The position numbers and the translations under genes are program-made. The notes under the pieces were generated by a model. The model made no database searches and was not told the DNA's origin. It saw nothing but the letters and a program-made list of their open reading frames with translations. Below, piece by piece: positions 1 to 7,330 of a DNA stretch of 64,000 nucleotides. How positions within the stretch are numbered: the stretch's first letter is position 1; the number at the start of each line of letters is the position of its first letter. The stretch is from Paenibacillus sp. FSL R5-0766 (GTDB taxonomy: Bacteria; Bacillota; Bacilli; Paenibacillales; Paenibacillaceae). Location: positions 6,634,001-6,698,000 of the forward strand of contig NZ_CP150227.1 in the NCBI RefSeq assembly GCF_037971845.1, given 5' to 3'.

Positions 1-44
1 AATAATATTCTTCTCCATCACCCTGACACTCTTCCCAAAGAAAG

Positions 45-368
45 TTATTCAGATTGAAGCAACCACTTTGGCCCACCCACATGTTCAACTTCATGAGTAT
101 TATAGTCAATTGCAATAGAAATTCTTTGATTAATATCGTTCTTCACATACCCATACAACACCACCTTCGAATTTATATAACCCGGAAAAACCTGAGAATC
201 TGTAAATTTAACGGTAATATTATACTCACTTTTAAAATATTCAATTCCTATGGGAGTGGCCTTTCTAACAATATTATTATTTTTCACTTGATATGTAATT
301 GCACATCCACTCACCAATAAGACTAAAGACGCAAATATTATCAATACAGTCTTCAGTTTAGCACTCAT
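45..368 (-). CDS. DUF1433-like lipoprotein, candidate immunity protein
   Basis: A 107-residue protein with a lipoprotein signal peptide: charged N-terminus, hydrophobic core and a lipobox ending at Cys22 (LVSGC). The mature part (about 85 residues) contains a PIG-x2-YF motif, a VKFT motif and an LYGYVKND motif, the pattern I associate with DUF1433 proteins. It shares these blocks with the anchored protein at 1483-1812, so the two are paralogues. A GAAGG ribosome site precedes the ATG. DUF1433-type lipoproteins are reported as immunity factors for type VII secreted lipase toxins, and a lipase of that kind lies 1.5 kb away, so I infer a protective role at the outer face of the membrane. Function is not proven; the family call is from memory of its pattern. 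Confidence 0.72.
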   Translation of the reverse strand: MSAKLKTVLIIFASLVLLVSGCAITYQVKNNNIVRKATPIGIEYFKSEYNITVKFTDSQVFPGYINSKVVLYGYVKNDINQRISIAIDYNTHEVEHVGGPKWLLQSE

Positions 369-435
369 TTAATACTACCTTCTTTATTGGTCTATTATCT
401 CTTTGTTCGGAACCTTAGATCCAGAAGGATAACCT

Positions 436-649
436 TCACATGTCCACTTTCCTCTGAATCCCTCCAAACTTCGTAATAAACATCCCGACAAAGTAATACA
501 GATCGGGAATACCCTTGTCTTGTAAGAACCTGTTTGAACTAATAGAGTGTACGGTTGCTTTTGCCTTACCTGGGTGAAGCGTGAGTATAACAAGCACCAG
601 AGGACATTATACGTACCAGACTTATTAAGGAACTAATCGTTCGTTTCAT
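436..649 (-). pseudogene. Degraded small secreted protein
   Basis: An ATG at 649 follows an AGGGG ribosome site and begins MKRTISSL, a typical signal-peptide start, 12 bases after the stop of the preceding gene. That frame stops after 27 codons. A shift to another frame gives a signal-like end (HPGKAKA) and about 35 more residues before a stop at 436-438. This looks like the remains of a short exported protein that was once co-transcribed with the stalk-domain gene. An open frame in the third phase (384-593) has no ribosome site or recognisable motif. Identity unknown. Confidence 0.3.
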
Positions 650-661
650 CTTGATCAGCCC

Positions 662-1349
662 CTACTTGAATGGATTGACGATTGCTACAGCGTAATCTTC
701 CAAGTCGCCATCTTCCAGTAGAATATAGTCGGGTTGTGTAATTTTAAAATTCATCCAGTCCTGATAATTTGAAATATATTCTCCATTTTGAAACTTATCA
801 GACTCACTGATCACTGGATAATGGTTCATCCCCGTTTTATCGCCGTTATTTACAAAAGATACGTCGATAACGCCGCGACCCTTCACATGATTATTTTTCT
901 TCAAAAAGACAATAGGATTACCTCTATGATTACTGCGAATCTGAACTAAATTTTCACCAGTTACTTTGCTTTTAATCATATCAATGCTATAGACTACTTG
1001 GCTGTCGCCCAACTGGATTGGAAGGTCACTTTCCTTGATGATCTTAACTCCTGAAAAGGTTTTATACTTTATGTTTTTGAAGTATACATCGCTTTTGGTA
1101 TACGCCTTGAAATCATTTAGCTTCGTCAGTTTGAATTCCTTATCATCTGTACTCCGGAAGTCTTTGTTCCCGGTCCAGACCCAACGGCCAATCTTGTCCC
1201 ACTCGACCTTCTGGCCAAGACCTTCACTCACCAGACGCAGGGGAACGAAAGTCCGGTTTTGCTTCACAGCTGCAAATGCTTTGTTTTCCGAACCTATCAT
1301 GCTTACAGTCAATATACTCGCTATTACAGCCTAAAAACAGTTTCTTCAT
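662..1349 (-). pseudogene. Stalk-domain (copper amine oxidase N-like) exported protein, frameshifted signal peptide
   Basis: The 216-residue open frame starts inside a signal peptide. Its early residues NRTFVPLRLVSEGLG and KVEWD are the signature of the copper-amine-oxidase N-terminal-like (stalk) domain common on Paenibacillus exported proteins. The rest (about 180 residues) is unrecognised. An ATG at 1349 starts MKKLFL in a different frame. Removing one base of the CC at 1330-1331 joins it perfectly to VIASILTVS...AFAA, a normal signal peptide with an Ala cleavage site. The gene as read therefore lacks a working export signal, because of a real mutation or a sequencing error. The domain also seems to have lost the residues usually found before NRTFVPLR. 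It is possibly a decaying passenger of the toxin region. Confidence 0.6.
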
Positions 1350-1482
1350 TATCTAAATCCCTCTGCTTCTGCTTTCCATATGTACTTCTTCTCACTTTCA
1401 CTTCCCAGTATTTTTTTCTTTGCATAGGTCTAACAAATCCTAAATATCATACAAACTTGGAGAAATACGACCACCATTTGCA

Positions 1483-1812
1483 TTATTCCAACGGCGGATT
1501 ACGCTTTATTATGAAATCGTGCGGCCCCATTGCATTTCTTGGTTCAAATGTATTGATATTAATAGAGAGAGATACATGTATCTGTTGATCTTCTTTTACG
1601 TAACCATACAGAACAATATCCTCTGTAACAGGAGTATTTAATTCATACTTTGTGAAAATTATATTTGCACCATAATATTTCATAAAGTATGCTTGACCGA
1701 TAGGTACTGCTCTTTCATATAATGCCTGTTTTTTTGTCTCTGATATCTTACTATATATAAAAAGTATACTAATAAGGACCAATAAAAAAATAAAAAACTT
1801 TCTGTATTTCAA
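1483..1812 (-). CDS. DUF1433-like membrane-anchored protein, candidate lipase immunity protein
   Basis: About 109 residues: a Lys/Arg-rich start, one membrane segment (roughly residues 5-22) without a lipobox Cys, then an extracytoplasmic domain with PIG-x2-YF, IIFT and VLYGYVKED motifs, shared with the lipoprotein at 45-368. The best start is TTG at 1810-1812, five bases downstream of GAGGTGG; the in-frame GTG at 1819-1821 lies inside that ribosome site. The gene is divergent from the lipase at 1919 and only about 105 bases from it. By analogy with toxin-immunity pairs, I infer that it protects the producer from the neighbouring lipase. It differs from the usual lipoprotein form in using a transmembrane anchor. 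The paralogy is seen directly; the immunity role is inferred. Confidence 0.7.
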   Translation of the reverse strand: MKYRKFFIFLLVLISILFIYSKISETKKQALYERAVPIGQAYFMKYYGANIIFTKYELNTPVTEDIVLYGYVKEDQQIHVSLSININTFEPRNAMGPHDFIIKRNPPLE

Positions 1813-1828
1813 AGAAACCACCTCAATT

Positions 1829-1880
1829 TATGGTAAAATAATACTATGTACAGTTTAGTTCATATGGTAAAATAATACTA
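1829..1880. promoter_or_regulatory. Two 18-bp direct repeats between immunity-like and lipase genes
   Basis: An identical 18-base unit, TATGGTAAAATAATACTA, occurs at 1829-1846 and 1863-1880, 34 bases apart (about three helical turns). Each contains TGGTAAAAT, which can serve as an extended -10 (TGn then TAAAAT) reading towards the lipase at 1919. The pair may be tandem promoters or binding sites for a regulator shared by the divergent genes. Confidence 0.5.
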
Positions 1881-1918
1881 CTTTTATTCAGAATAAATAT
1901 CAAAAAAGGTGTGTCCAA

Positions 1919-3301
1919 ATGAGTAATTTTATTAGTGATGAAACCTACCACTCCATATCTCAGGAAGTTTATAAAAGTGATATCCCATCTGAGTCTTCAC
2001 TTGAGAATAGCACTGACTGGAAAGTAATCAAACCTTCAGGTATGCTCAATGACGAGAAAAGTGGATTTCATGCTGAAGTTTTCTATAATAAAAAAACGGA
2101 TCAAGTCATCATTGGTTACAGAGGAACTGAGCCACCTGACCGCCCCATTAAGAGCGTGATAACAGACTACGGAACGGACATTAAAGACGTAATTGGGGGA
2201 CGTACCAAATACGCAGAACAACAGTGGACAAGTGTCCATAACAACCCGAATTTAAATGAGGCTGAAAAAAAACTTATATCTCCTCAAGTATATGGTCCTA
2301 ACTCTCAGTATGAAAATAATCAATTCTATCAGGCAGATCAATTATACATATCCGTTAGAAAAGAATACCCACAAGCAGAAATTTCTACTACAGGACATTC
2401 ACTGGGAGGAGCGCTTGCTCAATACGTCTCTGTTAGAAACAACCTGTCATCCACTACATACAACCCAGCTAGCATTCGAGCAGTTGTCTCCGATGATATC
2501 CTGAAGAAAATAGATGCCGGAGAATATGACAAAAAAAACACAGCTTATGTCAACCCAGGAGATGGTGTTGGAGCAGGTTTTTTCAATTCATCGACGCGGC
2601 ATGCAGCCAATACAATCATGATTAATAAGACGTACGAGGAAGCAAATAATAGATATGTTCAAATCACTATACCTATAATATCCAAATCAAGCGGTACTTC
2701 TTCGGGTATTTCCACACCCTTTTGGAAGAATATCACTTTTGTATCTACTACACTCCCAATAGGTACTCAAGGCATGGGGGAAAAATTATTCAATTCTTTC
2801 GGTGGAGAAAAGGCCCACGGCCTGGAGAACTTCAAGTTTGACAAGAATGGCTTTATTACAAATACACTTTATACACGAGATGGTGAAGTAATTGGTGGAA
2901 ATCCAAGATACACGGAATACATAAATACCCTGCTTGCCAATGAAAAAATGAAGGATACCGTAAATAAATTAATTGAAAAGTATGGTGCCAACCTAGGACC
3001 TCTTGGACAAATGGCTGCTGCCGGTGCCGGGGTTACCATCCAACTCTCACTAGAGAATCTTCAAAGAGCTGGACAAAAAATGCAGCAGCATGTAAATGAA
3101 TTTCAATCTAGCCTCCCCACAGCAACCAATGCCATTCTCAGACTTATTGAGTCCAGTGATAGCCGCTCTCTTGAACCTATTGTCGATCGGTTAACAAGTG
3201 ATTTGCACAAATTTAGCCGCTGGTATGAAGAAGAAGCACATGTCATTGCAGAGTATATTAATCAAAAAGCGGAAGATTTCAGACAAGCCGACGAGGGTTA
3301 A
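1919..3301 (+). CDS. Lipase toxin with reversed type VII architecture (TslA-like)
   Basis: 460 residues. The N-terminal two thirds is an alpha/beta-hydrolase of the class 3 lipase/DUF2974 kind: an oxyanion-region GYRGTEPP motif (about 66-73), the nucleophile elbow GHSLGGA with Ser161, a probable acid Asp215 in VNPGDGVG, and a probable base His300 in KAHGLENF. Residues about 340-460 are predicted helical, rich in Gln/Glu/Leu, and end in AEDFRQADEG, which resembles WXG100-type tails. There is no signal peptide. This order, enzyme first and helical targeting domain last, is that of TslA, a phospholipase A exported by the staphylococcal type VII system. A WXG partner follows 18 bases later and DUF1433-like genes flank it. 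I infer an antibacterial phospholipase. A plain intracellular lipase is less likely given the neighbours. Confidence 0.8.
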   Translation: MSNFISDETYHSISQEVYKSDIPSESSLENSTDWKVIKPSGMLNDEKSGFHAEVFYNKKTDQVIIGYRGTEPPDRPIKSVITDYGTDIKDVIGGRTKYAEQQWTSVHNNPNLNEAEKKLISPQVYGPNSQYENNQFYQADQLYISVRKEYPQAEISTTGHSLGGALAQYVSVRNNLSSTTYNPASIRAVVSDDILKKIDAGEYDKKNTAYVNPGDGVGAGFFNSSTRHAANTIMINKTYEEANNRYVQITIPIISKSSGTSSGISTPFWKNITFVSTTLPIGTQGMGEKLFNSFGGEKAHGLENFKFDKNGFITNTLYTRDGEVIGGNPRYTEYINTLLANEKMKDTVNKLIEKYGANLGPLGQMAAAGAGVTIQLSLENLQRAGQKMQQHVNEFQSSLPTATNAILRLIESSDSRSLEPIVDRLTSDLHKFSRWYEEEAHVIAEYINQKAEDFRQADEG

Positions 3302-3319
3302 AAAGGAGCGACGAAGCAT

Positions 3320-3592
3320 ATGTCACGGAGCATTGTTGTAGAATTAGTTGATTTGATGAATGCCGAGAAGGAAATCAATGATTTAATGGATATGCTTGAA
3401 GCTAACAAACGTCATGTAAGATCCATTGATGAAAGTATTGGAGATTGGAAAGGTAAATCTGCAGAAGAATTGCGAAGAAAGATGGATCGTTTCCAGAACA
3501 TTTTAGGAGAATGGATTGCAGATTTCAAGCAGCAACAGATTGAGCTTGTGAAGTATACATATCGTATGGAGCGTGCAGATCGGGGAAATTAG
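3320..3592 (+). CDS. WXG100-type small helical partner of the lipase (TlaA-like)
   Basis: 90 residues, almost wholly helical by composition, with a central W43-K44-G45 turn followed by KSAEELRRK, the classic WXG hairpin turn. A C-terminal Tyr-rich stretch ends in MERADRGN. It has no signal peptide or membrane segment. An AAGGAG site lies just upstream, and the gene starts 18 bases after the lipase stop, so the two are co-transcribed. WXG-type proteins pair with type VII substrates to make a composite export signal. Here the likely client is the helical C-terminus of the lipase. The staphylococcal system uses two such partners; only one is visible here. No secretion machinery (EssC, EsaA and so on) is in this window. 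Confidence 0.75.
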   Translation: MSRSIVVELVDLMNAEKEINDLMDMLEANKRHVRSIDESIGDWKGKSAEELRRKMDRFQNILGEWIADFKQQQIELVKYTYRMERADRGN

Positions 3593-3627
3593 GATAATAC
3601 TAAACTGATAAATAAGGATGTAAAAAA

Positions 3628-3662
3628 GAGGCTCCCTACCACCGATATGGTAAGGAGCCTCC
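3628..3662. terminator. Bidirectional terminator between convergent genes
   Basis: The arms GAGGCTCC and GGAGCCTC, extended by TACCA/TGGTA, form a strong hairpin with an A-run on the left and a T-containing right flank. It closes the lipase-partner operon and the ABC importer operon coming the other way. Confidence 0.8.
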
Positions 3663-3677
3663 TTCACTATAAAAAAT

Positions 3678-4478
3678 TCATTTAAACGAAATACGACCCG
3701 AGGGATGCTCAGGCAAAATAGCTGTAACCAACTGCTGGACAGCCGGATGATCAGACTGCATTACCGAATCCCCGGCATCACCGCTATATACCAGCTTTCC
3801 CTGATCCATCACGGCAATGCGGTCACAGATCGTCATGGCAGCTCGAATGTCATGTGTGATAAAAAGGTAAGACAACCCGTAGGATGCTCTTAACTCTCCC
3901 AGTAAGGATAGGATTTGCGTCTGGTGCACCATATCCAGGCTGCTGATTGATTCGTCCAGTACGATTAACTTTGGCTTGAGCGCAATGGCTCGTGCGATGT
4001 TAACTCGCTGTAATTGCCCACCGCTGAACTGGTGCGGAAGCTTGCTCCCATCCTCAGGTGTAAGCCCAACCTGCTCAAGCAGTTGTCCAACCACACGAAG
4101 TTGTTCTTTTCCCGACAATCGCTCATAATTATCCAGTGGCTCACCGATGATCTGCGCGGCAGTCATGAGTGGATTCACAGCCGAATAACAGTCCTGGAAC
4201 ACAACCTGCAGATCACGCCGTAATCCCTTAAGCACGGGTTTGCTGGATCGATAAATATCCTGACCTTGAAATAAAACCTGACCCTGGCTGGGCTTCTCCA
4301 GACCAAGAATGATTTTGCCCAAGGTACTTTTACCAGCCCCGCTCGTACCCAGCAGTCCCAGACACACACCCTTTTCAATCGTAAGCGAGATGTCTGCCAG
4401 CACAGGAGGACGCGCTCCTGAACGATCCAGCCAATTACGTTTGCCATAGCTATGGCTTATTTCACGTACCTGAAGCAT
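3678..4478 (-). CDS. nikE: Nickel/metal-chelate ABC importer, ATP-binding subunit (NikE-like)
   Basis: 266 residues from the ATG at 4478, which has AGGAGG 7 bases upstream; a longer frame has no ribosome site. It is an ABC ATPase with Walker A GTSGAGKST (about 44-52), Q-loop VVFQD, signature FSGGQLQR (151-158), Walker B LIVLDE (171-176) and H-loop FITHD. It aligns by eye along its whole length with E. coli NikE, including VFQD-x-SAVNP. It is the last gene of the nikABCDE-type operon and acts on the cytoplasmic face of the NikB-NikC channel. The subfamily also contains DppF/OppF and CntF, so metal specificity rests on the binding protein and the Fur box. Confidence 0.85.
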   Translation of the reverse strand: MLQVREISHSYGKRNWLDRSGARPPVLADISLTIEKGVCLGLLGTSGAGKSTLGKIILGLEKPSQGQVLFQGQDIYRSSKPVLKGLRRDLQVVFQDCYSAVNPLMTAAQIIGEPLDNYERLSGKEQLRVVGQLLEQVGLTPEDGSKLPHQFSGGQLQRVNIARAIALKPKLIVLDESISSLDMVHQTQILSLLGELRASYGLSYLFITHDIRAAMTICDRIAVMDQGKLVYSGDAGDSVMQSDHPAVQQLVTAILPEHPSGRISFK

Positions 4479-4639
4479 CAGGTCATCCTCCTCTCTTGTA
4501 CTTGGCAGAAGCAATCTCCGAAGAGGCCGAATCTACACATCACCATGCCCATTCCACCCCTACGACTACCCACTCAAAATACAGTTCATACCCGCTCTAC
4601 GCATACACTCACGGAACGATTCATCTCATCAGTCATTCG

Positions 4640-5446
4640 CTATCGTCCTAAAGACATACTTGGCCTGGCATTTAACAACATCCGGGTATACTCATGCTGC
4701 GGGTGGTCGAACAGTTGGTAAACATCCGCCTGCTCCACAATTCGTCCCTTCTGCATGACCGCGACTTCATCCGCCATTTGCGAGATCACACCCAGATCGT
4801 GAGAGATGAGCAGGATGGATGTTCCGTATTCGGTACGTAACCGATCCAATTCCTGAAGCACCTTGAACTGATTCACGACATCCAGTGCCGTCGTTGGTTC
4901 ATCAGCAATAACCAAGGCGGGTCGCAGGCACATCGATATGGCGATCATCACCCGCTGCAACATGCCGCCACTCAGTTGGAATGGATATCGCTTCATCAGT
5001 TTAGCTGGTTCGGGCAAGTTCATATCTGCCAAGGCAGCAATAGTCCGCTCTCGGGCTGCTACTTTGGACATTCCTGAATGCGTACGCAAAGTTTCAATGA
5101 ACTGAGATCCAATCGTATATACGGGTGTAAAAGCATTCATCGGATTCTGCATAATAAATCCGATGTCCTTGCCCCGGATGCGCCGCATCTCCTCGCCTGA
5201 CAACGAGCCAAGCTCCCGTCCATTCAGACGGATGCTGCCCGACACTTCCATCCTGCGCGGATCAAGCAGATGGAGCAACGCGTTACACGTAACGGTCTTG
5301 CCGCTGCCACTCTCACCGACGAGACCGAAGACACGACCTTTTTTTAATTCGAAATCAATAGGCTCCAGTAACGGGACTGAACCCTCCGCTGTTCTAAGAT
5401 TCACTTGCAGACCACGAACTTCGAGTACTTTCGCTGCATCATCCAT
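4640..5446 (-). CDS. nikD: Nickel/metal-chelate ABC importer, ATP-binding subunit (NikD-like)
   Basis: 268 residues from the ATG at 5446, chosen because GGAGGTG lies 9 bases before it; the upstream in-frame ATG overlaps that site. Walker A is GESGSGKT (44-51). The Q-loop is IMQNPMNAF, the signature LSGGMLQR, Walker B ALVIADEP and the H-loop LISHDLG. The order and spacing are those of the DppD/OppD/NikD group. It lies between the permease NikC and the second ATPase. A 160-base gap separates it from nikE and holds nothing recognisable. It probably forms the ATPase heterodimer with the nikE product. Confidence 0.85.
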   Translation of the reverse strand: MDDAAKVLEVRGLQVNLRTAEGSVPLLEPIDFELKKGRVFGLVGESGSGKTVTCNALLHLLDPRRMEVSGSIRLNGRELGSLSGEEMRRIRGKDIGFIMQNPMNAFTPVYTIGSQFIETLRTHSGMSKVAARERTIAALADMNLPEPAKLMKRYPFQLSGGMLQRVMIAISMCLRPALVIADEPTTALDVVNQFKVLQELDRLRTEYGTSILLISHDLGVISQMADEVAVMQKGRIVEQADVYQLFDHPQHEYTRMLLNARPSMSLGR

Positions 5447-5484
5447 CGTTACGTTCACCTCCATATGCCTTTGGTTCCGAACCA

Positions 5485-6315
5485 CTACCTTTTTGCTATA
5501 CCATAACGCTCGGATAACGCTTCTCCCAAAATGTTGAACGTAATGACGACGAGCAGAATCAATGCCCCTGGATAGATCATCAACTCCGGATGACTGCGAA
5601 TGTAACCCGTCCCTTCATGAATCATGGCGCCCCATTCTGCATTCGGGGGTTGAATACCGAGTCCCAGGAAGGACAGAGCAGATATATCCATAATCGCCCA
5701 CCCCATCTCCAGCGTACCCATCACAACGATCGGACGCTGCACGTTGGGGATGATATGTTTCCGAATAATCGTCCAAGAAGAGGAGCCGCTAATCCGCGCC
5801 GCTGCGATGAAGTTCCGTTCTTTCAGACTAACGACCATGTTCCGGCAGATACGTGCATAATACACCCACTGTACCATCATGAGTGCTAGAAGCACCTGCA
5901 TCAGACCTGGACCAAAGATCCCTACAATACCGAGCACCAGCACCAGATTCGGAAACGCCATAATGCCTTCACACAAGCGCATCAACAGACTGTCCACCCA
6001 ACCACCAAGGTAACCGGAGATTGAACCTACAATGACACCAATGAGCAAAGATGATAGGAAGATCAGGGTAGCAAATCCGAGCGACACCCGCGCTCCATAC
6101 ATCAGCCTGGTGAGATTGTCGCGTCCCAGATGATCCGTTCCGAGCCAATGCTCAAGCGATGGACTCGCCAGCTTCTGCAACAGATTCACCTTCACCGGGT
6201 CATGAGGAGCAATCCATGGGGCTAATAACGCGATCACGAAGAAAAGCAATATGATCACCGAGCAGATCTGGATGGCTCTCTGTCCTTTAAATACCGCACG
6301 CCATTTGTTTATCAA
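5485..6315 (-). CDS. nikC: Nickel/metal-chelate ABC importer, permease subunit (NikC-like)
   Basis: 276 residues with an N-terminal membrane segment, the GTDHLGRDNLTRLMYGARVSL block typical of DppC/NikC permeases, several further membrane helices and the EAA coupling loop (AARISGSSSWTIIRKHIIPN). The ending SFLGLGIQPP-x2-EWGAMI is characteristic of the family. The start overlaps the stop of nikB by four bases, which suggests translational coupling. It forms the membrane channel with NikB. Substrate cannot be read from the permease alone. Confidence 0.88.
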   Translation of the reverse strand: MINKWRAVFKGQRAIQICSVIILLFFVIALLAPWIAPHDPVKVNLLQKLASPSLEHWLGTDHLGRDNLTRLMYGARVSLGFATLIFLSSLLIGVIVGSISGYLGGWVDSLLMRLCEGIMAFPNLVLVLGIVGIFGPGLMQVLLALMMVQWVYYARICRNMVVSLKERNFIAAARISGSSSWTIIRKHIIPNVQRPIVVMGTLEMGWAIMDISALSFLGLGIQPPNAEWGAMIHEGTGYIRSHPELMIYPGALILLVVITFNILGEALSERYGIAKR

Positions 6316-7259
6316 TGTTCTGCCCGTCCTTTCGCTGAAATCCGTGGGTCCATAACGAGCTGCACCAGATCAACGAGCAGATTGCATACGATGAACAGGC
6401 AGGCCGCCAGGAAGACATAACATTGAATAACGGGAATATCCCGGTTAAATATCGCATCGACAAAATAACGTCCGAACCCCGGCCAGGAAAACACCTGCTC
6501 TACAATAATGGTGCCTGTGAGCAGCTTGCCCATACTCATCCCCATCCCCGTAATAAGGGGCGATATGGCGATTTTCAGGACATGCTTGAGCATAATCACT
6601 CGTTCGCGAATCCCGCGTGTTCTTGCGTACTGTACATATGTCTCCTGCAATTGCTCCAGTACACTGGAACGTAACAATCGGGTGTAGACCGCAATCAGGA
6701 TCATGGAGAGTGTAATCGTAGGCAGAACCAGATTCTCCCACGATCCACGTCCCTCCACAGGCAGCCAGTCCAGCTTCACCGAGAAAAAGAAGATCAGCAG
6801 GTAACCGAGCCAGAATTGCGGAATCGACGCTCCAAAATAGGAAATCGCACGGCTGACCATGTCAATCCAGCTATTCTTATACACCGCCGCCAGTATTCCC
6901 AAAGGTATACTCACCAAAATTGATAACAGCATACTCCAGAAGGCTAGTTCAGCCGTAGCGGGAATCCTTAGTTTCACTTCATCCCATACGGGTTTGTTGG
7001 TGAGATACGAAGTTCCGAAGTCGAGCTTGGCAATCTTCTGAATCGTATGCACATATTGGGTTAATAAAGGCTGATCCAGACCGAACTCATGCCGTTTTTG
7101 CGCAAGCAACTCAGGTGTTGGATAGATATGAGCAGCTGTCAGATAAGCCTCGGCTGGATCAACCGGTGAAATATGAATAAGCGCAAAGGTAACAAGTGTA
7201 GCGATAAAAACGATAGGAATGATCGCGATCATTCGTTTACCAATATAACCGATCACCAA
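6312..7259 (-). CDS. nikB: Nickel/metal-chelate ABC importer, permease subunit (NikB-like)
   Basis: 315 residues, a DppB/NikB-type permease with six predicted membrane helices. The first follows MVIGYIGKRM, and the large periplasmic-side loop contains DPAEAYL and FGLDQPL. The EAA loop is YARTRGIRERVIMLKHVLK. The ending GTIIVEQVFSWPGFGRYFVDAI-type block is the family hallmark. The start is TTG at 7257-7259, or the next GTG; GGGAGG precedes both. It is the second gene of the operon, 72 bases after the binding protein gene. Confidence 0.87.
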   Translation of the reverse strand: MVIGYIGKRMIAIIPIVFIATLVTFALIHISPVDPAEAYLTAAHIYPTPELLAQKRHEFGLDQPLLTQYVHTIQKIAKLDFGTSYLTNKPVWDEVKLRIPATAELAFWSMLLSILVSIPLGILAAVYKNSWIDMVSRAISYFGASIPQFWLGYLLIFFFSVKLDWLPVEGRGSWENLVLPTITLSMILIAVYTRLLRSSVLEQLQETYVQYARTRGIRERVIMLKHVLKIAISPLITGMGMSMGKLLTGTIIVEQVFSWPGFGRYFVDAIFNRDIPVIQCYVFLAACLFIVCNLLVDLVQLVMDPRISAKGRAEH

Positions 7260-7330
7260 ACATTCCTCCCTTTATCAAGCTACATGACCTTTCCAAGGCC
7301 TTACCACTCCGAAATTAAAGTCATTACGAC

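Noticed and set aside
384..593. Open frame of 69 codons on the minus strand between the lipoprotein and the stalk-domain gene
   Set aside because: No ribosome site, no recognisable motif, and it overlaps in another phase a better-supported degraded secreted protein; treated as part of that remnant.
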